From: Caccoplasma intestinavium | Lineage (GTDB): Bacteria; Bacteroidota; Bacteroidia; Bacteroidales; UBA11471 | Direction of reading: 5' to 3' | DNA: 33,085 nucleotides | NCBI GenBank assembly: GCA_018715885.1 | Contig: DVKT01000054.1 | Location: forward strand, 1 to 33,085 | Shown: one piece after another, positions 18,346 through 24,983 of the stretch | Position numbering within the stretch: the stretch's first letter is position 1 | Layout of the letters: each line of letters begins with the position of its first letter | The notes under the pieces: model-generated | The model's database searches: none | Seen by the model: only the letters and a program-made list of their open reading frames with translations | Told to the model about the DNA's origin: nothing | Program-made: the position numbers and the translations under genes

Positions 18346-19158
18346 TTATAGGCAGAAAGAATCGAATCCACCGTCGACAACGGCTACGGCGCCCGAGACG
18401 AAACGGGAAGCGTCGCTGATAAGGTAATGTATCGTACCGCACAGCTCATCGGGAGTTCCGAAACGCCCGAAGGGAGTATGGGCAACGATGGCTTTTCCCC
18501 GGGCGGTCAGGGAACCGTCGGGGTTGGTAAGCAATGTACGGTTCTGTTCGGTGAGGAAAAATCCCGGAGCGATGGCGTTTACGCGAATGCCGTCTCCGAA
18601 TTTGGTCGCCATCTCTACCGCCATGTATTTGGTAAATTGTTGTACGGCGGCTTTGGCCGAAGTATAACCTACTACCCGGGTAAGGGGGCGCAACGCCGAT
18701 TCGGAACTGAAATTGACAATAACCCCTTTTTTACGGGTGGCCATATCTTCGGCGAATACTTGAGTTGGTAACACCGTTCCCAGCAGATTGAGATCGACGA
18801 CTTTTTTGAAATCTTCGGTCGACATGTCGAAAAACGTTTTGTCGGTAGGAATCGTTGCGCCCGGCATATTGCCGCCGGCGGCATTGATAAGTACGTCGAT
18901 GCGGCCGTATTGTTTTAGAACCGTGTCCCGGCAGCGTTCGAGAGAGGGACGGTCGAGTACGTCGCATGGCAGGAAAAGAGCCGTGCCTCCGGCTTCGGTT
19001 ATATCTTTTACCAAAGAGTTCCCATGTTCGTGGTTACGCCCCATGATGATCATGATGGCACCTTCGTGTGCCAAGTATCGGGATATGCAACTTCCCAAAA
19101 TGCCGGTTGCACCGGTCATGACAACCGTTTTACCGGAAATGTTGAATAATTCGTTCAT
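18346..19158 (-). CDS. SDR-family D-mannonate oxidoreductase (fructuronate reductase)
   Basis: Probable NAD(P)H-dependent reductase of D-fructuronate to D-mannonate, the step before UxuA. From the ATG at 19158: nucleotide-binding loop TGATGILG (15-22), NAAGG (92-96), and catalytic Ser (151/152), Tyr165 and Lys169 in NFSSESALRPLTRVVGYTSAK. The C-terminus (SGAVAVVDGGFDSFCL) is SDR-typical. Length (270) suits the SDR-type mannonate oxidoreductases found in Bacillus and Bacteroidetes, which are unrelated to the long-chain E. coli UxuB. The frame is open to 19227, but those 23 residues are unlike the family and overlap the promoter candidate at 19197-19228. First gene of the uxuA operon; assignment depends partly on the neighbour. 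Confidence 0.85.
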   Translation of the reverse strand: MNELFNISGKTVVMTGATGILGSCISRYLAHEGAIMIIMGRNHEHGNSLVKDITEAGGTALFLPCDVLDRPSLERCRDTVLKQYGRIDVLINAAGGNMPGATIPTDKTFFDMSTEDFKKVVDLNLLGTVLPTQVFAEDMATRKKGVIVNFSSESALRPLTRVVGYTSAKAAVQQFTKYMAVEMATKFGDGIRVNAIAPGFFLTEQNRTLLTNPDGSLTARGKAIVAHTPFGRFGTPDELCGTIHYLISDASRFVSGAVAVVDGGFDSFCL

Positions 19159-19196
19159 AATATTCAGACGTGTAATATGTTTAACAATCAAGTTCA

Positions 19197-19228
19197 CAAA
19201 TATAGCGAAAGGCGAGTGCAGGGGCAAA
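19197..19228 (-). promoter_or_regulatory. sigma-ABfr promoter of the SDR-uxuA operon
   Basis: Minus-strand TTTG (19228-19225), 20 bases, then TATATTTG (19204-19197): full consensus with ideal spacing. The start would fall about 30 bases before the ATG at 19158. The promoter is part of the repeat-like element at 19197-19290. Confidence 0.6.
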
Positions 19229-19290
19229 TGAAAACGAAGTTTTCGAATTTGACGACGCCAAGCCGTATCCTATATTCTACAAATATAGTG
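19197..19290. repeat. Promoter-bearing intergenic element (Bacteroidales dispersed-repeat type)
   Basis: The segment starts and ends with nearly the same string, CAAATATAGCGAA (19197) and CAAATATAGTGAA (19280), each carrying a minus-strand TATATTTG. In between is a hairpin, CAAATGAAAAC/GTTTTCGAATTTG (19225-19251). I recognise this layout from intergenic regions of Bacteroidales, but copy number cannot be counted in one window. The rest of the 19159-19468 gap holds a weak AAACAAA-TTCG-TTTGTTT hairpin (19309-19326) and the phosphatase promoter. Confidence 0.55.
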
Positions 19291-19408
19291 AATGCCGGGA
19301 GGTAAATGAAACAAATTCGTTTGTTTTTAACCCGAGGCAAGCCTTATGTTGACGGCGTCAAATATAAAAAACATTCGAGGCAAGATTGTTTTATTCATTC
19401 TTAAATAA

Positions 19409-19440
19409 TTTGGGTATACTTCGAAAAATATCTAATTTCG
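19409..19440 (+). promoter_or_regulatory. Candidate promoter of the HAD phosphatase gene
   Basis: TTTG (19409-19412), 20 bases, then TAATTTCG (19433-19440), one mismatch from TAnnTTTG, 28 bases before the ATG at 19469. Confidence 0.4.
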
Positions 19441-19468
19441 GGGCGTTAAAAATGAAGGTAGGAAAGAG

Positions 19469-20125
19469 ATGAAACGATTGGTTATTTTCGATTTGGACGG
19501 GACATTGTTGAATACCATAGGTGATTTGGCCGAAGCGACCAATTACGCACTGGAACAATGTGGTTACCCGCAACATGCGGTCGAAGAATATAATATGTTT
19601 GTAGGGAACGGAATCGCAAAACTTTTTGAACGGGCTTTGCCCGAGAATGCACGTTCGGCAGAGCATATTGCCCGCATGCGTTCATTTTTCGTACCGTATT
19701 ACGACAGCCACAATGTATGTCGCACGCGGCCTTATGAAGGTATGCCCGAACTCCTTGCCGAATTGCAGCGGCGGGGAGCGCTGTTGGCTGTTGCGTCGAA
19801 TAAATACCAGCAAGCGACAGAAAAATTGGTCGCACATTTTTTCCCGAAGATAAAATTTATTTCCGTACTCGGTCAGCGGGAAGGGATACCGGTAAAGCCC
19901 GATCCTACAATCGTATACGATATTTTGGCGAAGGCGCCGGTCGAAGCTGACGAGGTGTTGTATGTCGGCGATTCGGGTGTCGATATGCAGACGGCCGCTG
20001 CGGCACGGGTTCTTTCGGTGGGTGTGGCATGGGGTTTCCGTTCGCGGGAAGAACTCGAATGTGCAGGAGCCGGTTATTTGGTCGATTCGCCGTATGAGAT
20101 ATTGGATATTTACGAACGAGGATAA
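19469..20125 (+). CDS. gph: HAD-superfamily phosphatase, phosphoglycolate phosphatase-like
   Basis: Cytosolic phosphohydrolase of HAD subfamily IA. Motif I is FDLDGTL with nucleophile Asp8 and Asp10; motif II is AVASNK with Ser110; the motif III lysine is Lys143 in VKPDP; motif IV is YVGDSGVDMQTA with Asp168 and Asp172. The helical cap lies between residues 15 and 85, and the sequence ends in AGAGYLVDSPYEIL. The length (218) and the VKPDP/GDSGVD pattern fit Gph, which removes 2-phosphoglycolate formed in DNA repair or metabolism; related HAD phosphatases with other substrates cannot be excluded. Single gene with its own promoter candidate; 275 non-coding bases follow. Confidence 0.85.
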   Translation: MKRLVIFDLDGTLLNTIGDLAEATNYALEQCGYPQHAVEEYNMFVGNGIAKLFERALPENARSAEHIARMRSFFVPYYDSHNVCRTRPYEGMPELLAELQRRGALLAVASNKYQQATEKLVAHFFPKIKFISVLGQREGIPVKPDPTIVYDILAKAPVEADEVLYVGDSGVDMQTAAAARVLSVGVAWGFRSREELECAGAGYLVDSPYEILDIYERG

Positions 20126-20368
20126 ATATTGTCAAAAAAAGCGGCACCCGTTTCTCACGAAAAGGAGGCCGCATAACCAAAATATATAGAATAGTTCGAT
20201 GAAAAAGGCATATTTAAAATTTAACCGAAATCACGAAACCTTTTTCTGTCGTAAAAATAGTATCTTATCCGATACGACTCCAATAAATTCGATAAATCAG
20301 CTTATTTTACCGACAAAACGGTGATATATGTTTTTTGCTTCGGGCATTTTCGCTTTGAACAAAAATAG

Positions 20369-20407
20369 CTTCCATATCGTTTTCAAAAAAAGAAACCGAT
20401 ATGGAAG
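20369..20407 (+). promoter_or_regulatory. Hairpin enclosing the start codon of the ACP-like gene
   Basis: CTTCCATATCG (20369-20379) pairs with CGATATGGAAG (20397-20407). After one T/C mismatch, TTTC pairs with GAAA, leaving an A7 loop (20385-20391): 15 base pairs in total. The ATG at 20401-20403 lies in the 3' arm and would be hidden in the folded mRNA. There is no T-run after it on the plus strand, so it does not look like a terminator in that direction. The rest of 20126-20368 shows no clear promoter or gene. Confidence 0.6.
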
Positions 20408-20661
20408 AAAGAGAATTTGTGCGTTGTGTGGCATCTTTGTTTTATTGTACTTCGCCCTGTAACTTGTCGGGAGAAACACGTTACAAGAGTCTTCGTGAAT
20501 GGAATATGATATTGGCGGTAACGCTCTCGTCGGTTATTCGGGAACGGTACGGGGTACAACTCGATGCAACCGATTTCGGAGAGGCCGAAACGATTTCAGA
20601 TCTTTATCGGTGTGTATTGTCGAAAAAGCGGCAAATGCTTGTTCCTGCATTTGTCATTTAA
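20401..20661 (+). CDS. Acyl-carrier-protein-like protein lacking the phosphopantetheine serine
   Basis: An 86-residue protein that I read as a degenerate acyl carrier protein. The pattern LSGETRYKSLREW...AVTLSSVIRERYGVQLDATDFGEAETISDLYRCV follows the ACP layout: first loop, helix II, then a YGV segment, acidic loop and TIxDL helix. In functional ACPs the EW-D-S-L motif carries the serine for the 4'-phosphopantetheine arm. Here it is E-W-N-M-I (Met36), so no prosthetic group could attach at that position. The protein has cysteines at 9, 16, 20 and 70. It is followed 11 bases later by a glycosyltransferase-like gene with a damaged active site. Its start codon lies inside a strong hairpin. It could be a carrier-like scaffold or regulatory protein, or an early-stage relic. 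ACP homology is an alignment by eye. Confidence 0.65.
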   Translation: MEEREFVRCVASLFYCTSPCNLSGETRYKSLREWNMILAVTLSSVIRERYGVQLDATDFGEAETISDLYRCVLSKKRQMLVPAFVI

Positions 20662-20672
20662 ATGATAAGTTT

Positions 20673-21329
20673 ATGAATGGACTCTCTTATTTTTCCCCGA
20701 ATTATCCTGTTCACATAACCCCTTTGGTATCGGTCGTGTTGATAGCCCGTCGGGTGTATGATTGCGAGAAGTGTCTCGATACGTTGATGAAACAAAGTAC
20801 GACGTTCGAGACCGAAGTGATAGTTGTCGACCGTTCGTCGACCGACGAAATAGAACGATTATGCCGTCGTCATACAAGTTTTTATCCGCATCGTCTCCGC
20901 TATCGTCGTAATCCCGAGCGATACATCGCATTCGGTAGTCCCGGAGCCGAGGTACGCAGCCGTTATGTCATCGTGTGTCGGGATTATGAGCGGTGGAACG
21001 ACTCTGGTAAATTACAACGTCAGGGAGAGTATTTGCGGGAGCACCCGTCGTGTGCGTTGTGTTTTCATAATGTCGAAGGAGATGTTTCTTTACAGCATTA
21101 TGAGGAGCGGGGATATGAAATGGGTGATCTCGATTTTTTATATTTACTTCGGCATTATTCTCCGCTTTTCCGTTTGGAGGGTACTCCGGGCGAGTATTCT
21201 TTTCTTTTATACGAGCGGAGAGGAGAGCTTTTTGTGCATCGGCAGATCCGTGGAAAGATGCAATGCCTTTCCGGTCTGATGTCCCGGGTCTATCCCGTTT
21301 CCGCTATGGTTGTGCCGATGCAGAGATGA
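20673..21329 (+). CDS. GT2-family glycosyltransferase-like protein with degenerate active site
   Basis: A 218-residue protein with the Rossmann-like start of GT-A family 2 enzymes: PLVSVVLIARRVYDCEKCL, then FETEVIVVDRSSTDE (usual form VVDDGSTD). Later, YVIVCRDYERWNDSGKLQRQ and EYLREHPSCALCFHNV align with the Bacteroidetes motif CEGDDYWTDPxKLQKQ. The EGDDYW core has become RDYERW (103-108), removing the paired Asp that bind the metal-nucleotide sugar, and the acceptor-half sequence is short. No membrane segment. The start is the ATG at 20673; the frame is open to 20499 but overlaps the ACP-like gene there. Both genes of this two-gene unit lack key catalytic residues while remaining fully open. 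A terminator follows at 21389. Confidence 0.65.
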   Translation: MNGLSYFSPNYPVHITPLVSVVLIARRVYDCEKCLDTLMKQSTTFETEVIVVDRSSTDEIERLCRRHTSFYPHRLRYRRNPERYIAFGSPGAEVRSRYVIVCRDYERWNDSGKLQRQGEYLREHPSCALCFHNVEGDVSLQHYEERGYEMGDLDFLYLLRHYSPLFRLEGTPGEYSFLLYERRGELFVHRQIRGKMQCLSGLMSRVYPVSAMVVPMQR

Positions 21330-21388
21330 GGCCTTTTTGTGGGAAAAATAAATTTTTTGAATGAAAGTCGTTGAAAACGTATTGTCGG

Positions 21389-21421
21389 AAAAACGTCGCA
21401 TCATATCGATGCGACGTTTTT
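21389..21421 (+). terminator. Terminator of the ACP-like/GT2-like unit
   Basis: A 14-bp perfect stem (AAAAACGTCGCATC and its complement) with a 5-base loop ATATC and a run of seven T, 60 bases after the stop at 21329. Confidence 0.88.
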
Positions 21422-21456
21422 TTATCGAAAATGCGGGGCGGTCGCGTTGCTTTTCG

Positions 21457-21464
21457 TATCTTTG
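21457..21464 (+). promoter_or_regulatory. -7 element of the C1 peptidase gene
   Basis: TATCTTTG matches TAnnTTTG, 29 bases before the ATG at 21494. Confidence 0.5.
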
Positions 21465-21493
21465 TCGAGTACGAAGAACAAACCTAAACGCAC

Positions 21494-22897
21494 ATGAATA
21501 TGAGAATATCGAAAATTTTTCTTGCCGCGCTTCTGACATTCGGTTCTGCGGCGGGGTGGGCTCAGAACAAAGGCGGCATCGATCCTAAAATGCTCGGTGA
21601 GTTGCGCGATAGTTACAAGAATACGGCCGAAGACAAGGCTTTGCGTAATGCTTTGGCCGGAACCGACATTCAGAAACTGGCCTCTAACGCCGATGTAAGT
21701 GCCGAGGTCGACGGTTATTTTTCGCATCGGGTTCCGACCAAAGGAATTACCGATCAGGAGTCGTCGGGTCGTTGCTGGCTTTTTTCGGGCTTGAACGTGT
21801 TGCGGGCTAAAATGATGGCCGAGCACCATTTGCCCGAGTGTGAGTTTTCACAAGCATATTGCTTTTTCTATGACCAGTTGGAGAAAGCCAATCTTTTTTT
21901 GCAGGGAGTAATCGATACCCGCAGCCTTCCTATGGACGACCAGACGGTTGCTTGGCTGTTTAAAAACCCGTTGAGTGATGGCGGACAGTTCACCGGTGTT
22001 TCCGATATTATCGGCAAGTACGGTTTGGTACCCCGTGAGGTGATGAATGAGACATATAGTACCAACAATACTGCCCGTATTGCATTTTTGATAAAGCTGA
22101 AATTGCGGGAGTACGGCCTTCGTTTGAGGGAATTGCCGGCTAAGGCGAAACCTGCCGAAATCGATAAAATGAAGACCGAAATGCTTTCGACGATATATCG
22201 TATGTTGGCATTGGCTTTCGGTGAACCTCCGACGGAGTTTACTTGGACTCGTAAAGATAAGAAAGGAAATCCCATAGAGACGAAAATCTATACGCCCAAA
22301 TCGTTTTATGACGAGTTTATCGGCGATGACCTTACCGGCGGTTATGTCATGGTTATGAATGATCCTTCGCGGCCGTATTATAAATTGTATGAGATAGATT
22401 ACGACCGCCATATGTACGACGGATATAACTGGACTTACATCAATCTTCCCGTCGAGGATATAAAACCATTGGCCATAGCCTCTATCAAGGACAGTACGGC
22501 TATGTATTTCTCGTGTGATGTGGCAAAATTTCTCGATTCGAAAAAAGGTACACTCGATCTACGTAACTATGATTATGAGTCGTTGATGGGGACGACATTC
22601 GGTATGGATAAAAAACAGCGTATACAGACATTTGCCAGCGGTTCGTCCCATGCGATGACTTTGGTCGGGGTCGATCTCGACGAGAAAGGAATGCCCAAGA
22701 AATGGCTTATAGAGAACAGTTGGGGGGCGACCTCGGGTTACAAAGGTTTTTTGATTATGACCGATGATTGGTTCGATGAGTATATGTTCCGTCTTGTGGT
22801 AGAGAAAAAATACGTTCCTCAGAATATCTTGGATATACTCAGACAAAAGCCGACGTTGTTACCGGCATGGGATCCGATGTTTGCTGAGGATAAATAA
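21494..22897 (+). CDS. pepC: Exported aminopeptidase C / bleomycin hydrolase-like C1 peptidase
   Basis: Papain-like cysteine aminopeptidase of the bleomycin hydrolase group. The catalytic triad is intact: Cys94 in QESSGRCWLFSGLNVLR, His386 in GSSHAMTLVGVD and Asn408 in WLIENSWG. Length (467) matches cytosolic PepC/BLMH, but here the N-terminus (MNMRISKIFLAALLTFGSAAGWAQ) is a clear Sec signal peptide, so the enzyme should act in the periplasm or outside the cell. The C-terminus ends DPMFAEDK; the penultimate lysine-tail region that trims substrates in BLMH cannot be judged. It overlaps the rfbC start by one base (stop TAA 22895-22897, ATG 22897), suggesting coupled translation with an unrelated sugar gene. 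Confidence 0.92.
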   Translation: MNMRISKIFLAALLTFGSAAGWAQNKGGIDPKMLGELRDSYKNTAEDKALRNALAGTDIQKLASNADVSAEVDGYFSHRVPTKGITDQESSGRCWLFSGLNVLRAKMMAEHHLPECEFSQAYCFFYDQLEKANLFLQGVIDTRSLPMDDQTVAWLFKNPLSDGGQFTGVSDIIGKYGLVPREVMNETYSTNNTARIAFLIKLKLREYGLRLRELPAKAKPAEIDKMKTEMLSTIYRMLALAFGEPPTEFTWTRKDKKGNPIETKIYTPKSFYDEFIGDDLTGGYVMVMNDPSRPYYKLYEIDYDRHMYDGYNWTYINLPVEDIKPLAIASIKDSTAMYFSCDVAKFLDSKKGTLDLRNYDYESLMGTTFGMDKKQRIQTFASGSSHAMTLVGVDLDEKGMPKKWLIENSWGATSGYKGFLIMTDDWFDEYMFRLVVEKKYVPQNILDILRQKPTLLPAWDPMFAEDK

Positions 22898-23463
22898 TGA
22901 AAAAACAGGAAAATATGGAATTTATAGAACAGTCGATTCCGGGCGTATTTGTTATCGAACCGAAAAAATTCGGAGATGCCCGGGGATATTTTATGGAGAC
23001 TTATCGTCAGGATCTTTTCGAGCGACATGTGGGTAAAGTCGATTTCGTGCAGGATAACGAGTCGCGTTCTTCCTACGGCGTTTTACGGGGACTGCATTTT
23101 CAAAAAGGCGAATTCTCCCAAGCAAAACTGGTAAGAGTTCTCGAGGGACGTGTACTCGATGTAGCCGTCGATTTGCGAAAATCTTCTCCTACATTCGGAA
23201 AATACGTCGCCGTGGAATTGTCGGCCGAGAATGCACGTCAGCTTTTTATCCCGAGGGGATTTGCTCATGGATTCCTTGTTTTGAGCGATACGGCGACATT
23301 TGTTTACAAGGTCGACAATGTGTATGCTCCTCAATCCGAGGCATCGCTTATTTTCAACGATGAGCAAGTGGGTATCGAATGGCCGATACCTGAGGAACAG
23401 ATGCTGCTTTCTCCCAAAGATAGAGCCGGGAAACCGCTTTCCGAAGTCTATTGTTTCGATTGA
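22897..23463 (+). CDS. rfbC: dTDP-4-dehydrorhamnose 3,5-epimerase
   Basis: RmlC-type cupin epimerase that converts dTDP-4-keto-6-deoxyglucose to dTDP-4-keto-L-rhamnose for surface glycans. Signature residues: RGLHFQ with the catalytic His67 (numbered from the ATG at 22897), FIPRGFAHGFLVLSD, and Tyr137 in TATFVYKVDNVYAP. Also typical are RGYFMETYR near the start and VLEGRVLDVAVDLR. Length 188, usual for the family. ATG at 22897 overlaps the pepC stop by one base; an ATG at 22915 (MEFIEQSIPG) has a better match to family starts and an AGGA just upstream, so either may be used. rfbA, rfbB and rfbD are not adjacent in this window. Confidence 0.94.
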   Translation: MKKQENMEFIEQSIPGVFVIEPKKFGDARGYFMETYRQDLFERHVGKVDFVQDNESRSSYGVLRGLHFQKGEFSQAKLVRVLEGRVLDVAVDLRKSSPTFGKYVAVELSAENARQLFIPRGFAHGFLVLSDTATFVYKVDNVYAPQSEASLIFNDEQVGIEWPIPEEQMLLSPKDRAGKPLSEVYCFD

Positions 23464-23495
23464 GGAATAGGTAAAGAGATCCGGTATAAAATAAT

Positions 23496-24983
23496 ATGGA
23501 GAAAAAAGAAAAGATAAGGTCTAAAAACATCGGACAAGTTTTCACACCGCAATATCTGGTAGAAGAAATGTTGGACTATGCCGGGTACAAAAATACCGCG
23601 ATCATAGAAAAACATATCATCGACAACAGTTGCGGAGACGGAGCGTTCCTACAAGTCGCCGTAAAAAGATATTGCGAAGAAGCACTCCGTGCCGGAAAAA
23701 ACAGCCGAGAAATAAAAACACACCTTGAGTGCTACATACACGGTATCGACACCGACAAAGAAGCCTACGAAAACTGCAAGGCCAATTTAGAAAAAGTCGC
23801 AAACCGATACAAAATAAAAAACGTAGCATGGGACATACATAACCAAGACGCTTTGGCGGTAAAAACCTACGACGGAAAAATAGATTACGTCGTAGGAAAC
23901 CCGCCCTACGTCCGTGTCCATAACCTCCAAGAAACCTACGACGAAGTAAAACAATACAGATTCGCCAACGGAGGCATGACCGATTTGTACCTTGCTTTCT
24001 TTGAGCTAGGGTTCAATATGCTCAACCCGTCAGGTAAACTATGCTACATAACACCCTCCTCATGGCTCAGCAGCGTAGCCGCCCGTAATATGCGCAACCA
24101 TGTTATGGAGAAAAGAAACATAATCTCCCTCGTCGATTTAGGGCACTACCAGCCTTTCCCCCACGTAACAGCCTACACGATAATCTCCCTATTCTCCAAC
24201 GACAAGCAATCAGACCGATTCGATTACTACACTTTCAATAGCGAAACGCGACAAAGAAACCATGTAGCTAACCTATCACTCCAAGACAGCTGTATCGACG
24301 GAATCCTTTACCTCTCCGACAAAGAACACCTCGACACATTGCGGAGCATAAAAACAAGTACTCCCCCCAGACTCGTAACCGTCAAAAACGGATTCGCGAC
24401 ACTGGCCGACAACATATTCATCGGAGAAGATGTACCCGAATCAACCATAACCATAAAAGCACTAAAAGCCTCTACGGGAAAAAAGTACAAATGCTTGTTC
24501 CCTTACGACGAAAAAGGCAAACCCCTACCACCCGACAAAATCTTCTCTGAAAAACAAGTCGCCGATTACCTGCAAGCACACAAAGACGAACTCCTAAAAG
24601 GCCGAAAAGAACACCCTGCATGGTATCAATTCGGACGCACACAAGCCCTGCAAGACGTGTACAAGGATAAACTCTCTATAAACACCTTGTTGAGGACAGA
24701 AAAAGACTTGAAAATAGAATACGTCTCCAAAGGAGAAGGCATATACAGCGGGCTATACGCCATAACTCACGACGGCATACCCCTCGAAGACATCAAGCAA
24801 ATCCTCGAAACACCCCAATTTGCCGACTACATAAAACTCCTAAAAAAATACAAAAGCGGTGGATATTACACCTACAACACCAAAGACGTAGAACAATACA
24901 TAAATTGGTATATAAGCTACAAATCAGACAATAAATATGCTAACAAATCAACTTTTCTTGGGCAGTATTTTGAATTCGTTTAA
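23496..24983 (+). CDS. N6-adenine DNA methyltransferase (Type II, gamma-class)
   Basis: Methylates adenine in a specific DNA site. Motif X GQVFTPQYLVEEML (13-26), motif I IIDNSCGDGAFL (41-52) with the AdoMet loop, motif II GIDTD (83-87), motif III NQDAL (116-120), and catalytic motif IV GNPPYV (134-139). Then MTDLYLAFFELGFNMLNPSGKLCYITPSSWL, followed by a C-terminal target recognition region (about 225-495) of TaqI_C type. The X-I-IV order with the recognition domain last marks a gamma class like M.TaqI. The target site cannot be read. The gene uses many A- and C-ended codons, unlike its T/G-ended neighbours, and overlaps the next gene by 47 bases, so it is probably acquired DNA. Gap to rfbC is 32 bases. 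Confidence 0.92.
   Translation: MEKKEKIRSKNIGQVFTPQYLVEEMLDYAGYKNTAIIEKHIIDNSCGDGAFLQVAVKRYCEEALRAGKNSREIKTHLECYIHGIDTDKEAYENCKANLEKVANRYKIKNVAWDIHNQDALAVKTYDGKIDYVVGNPPYVRVHNLQETYDEVKQYRFANGGMTDLYLAFFELGFNMLNPSGKLCYITPSSWLSSVAARNMRNHVMEKRNIISLVDLGHYQPFPHVTAYTIISLFSNDKQSDRFDYYTFNSETRQRNHVANLSLQDSCIDGILYLSDKEHLDTLRSIKTSTPPRLVTVKNGFATLADNIFIGEDVPESTITIKALKASTGKKYKCLFPYDEKGKPLPPDKIFSEKQVADYLQAHKDELLKGRKEHPAWYQFGRTQALQDVYKDKLSINTLLRTEKDLKIEYVSKGEGIYSGLYAITHDGIPLEDIKQILETPQFADYIKLLKKYKSGGYYTYNTKDVEQYINWYISYKSDNKYANKSTFLGQYFEFV

Noticed and set aside
19309..19326. AAACAAA-TTCG-TTTGTTT hairpin as a terminator
   Set aside because: The stem is short and AT-rich and no gene ends just before it on either strand.
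20297..20479. Minus-strand 60-codon frame overlapping the ACP-like start
   Set aside because: Lysine/leucine/phenylalanine-rich chance frame in AT-rich DNA, no start context, overlaps a better-supported gene.
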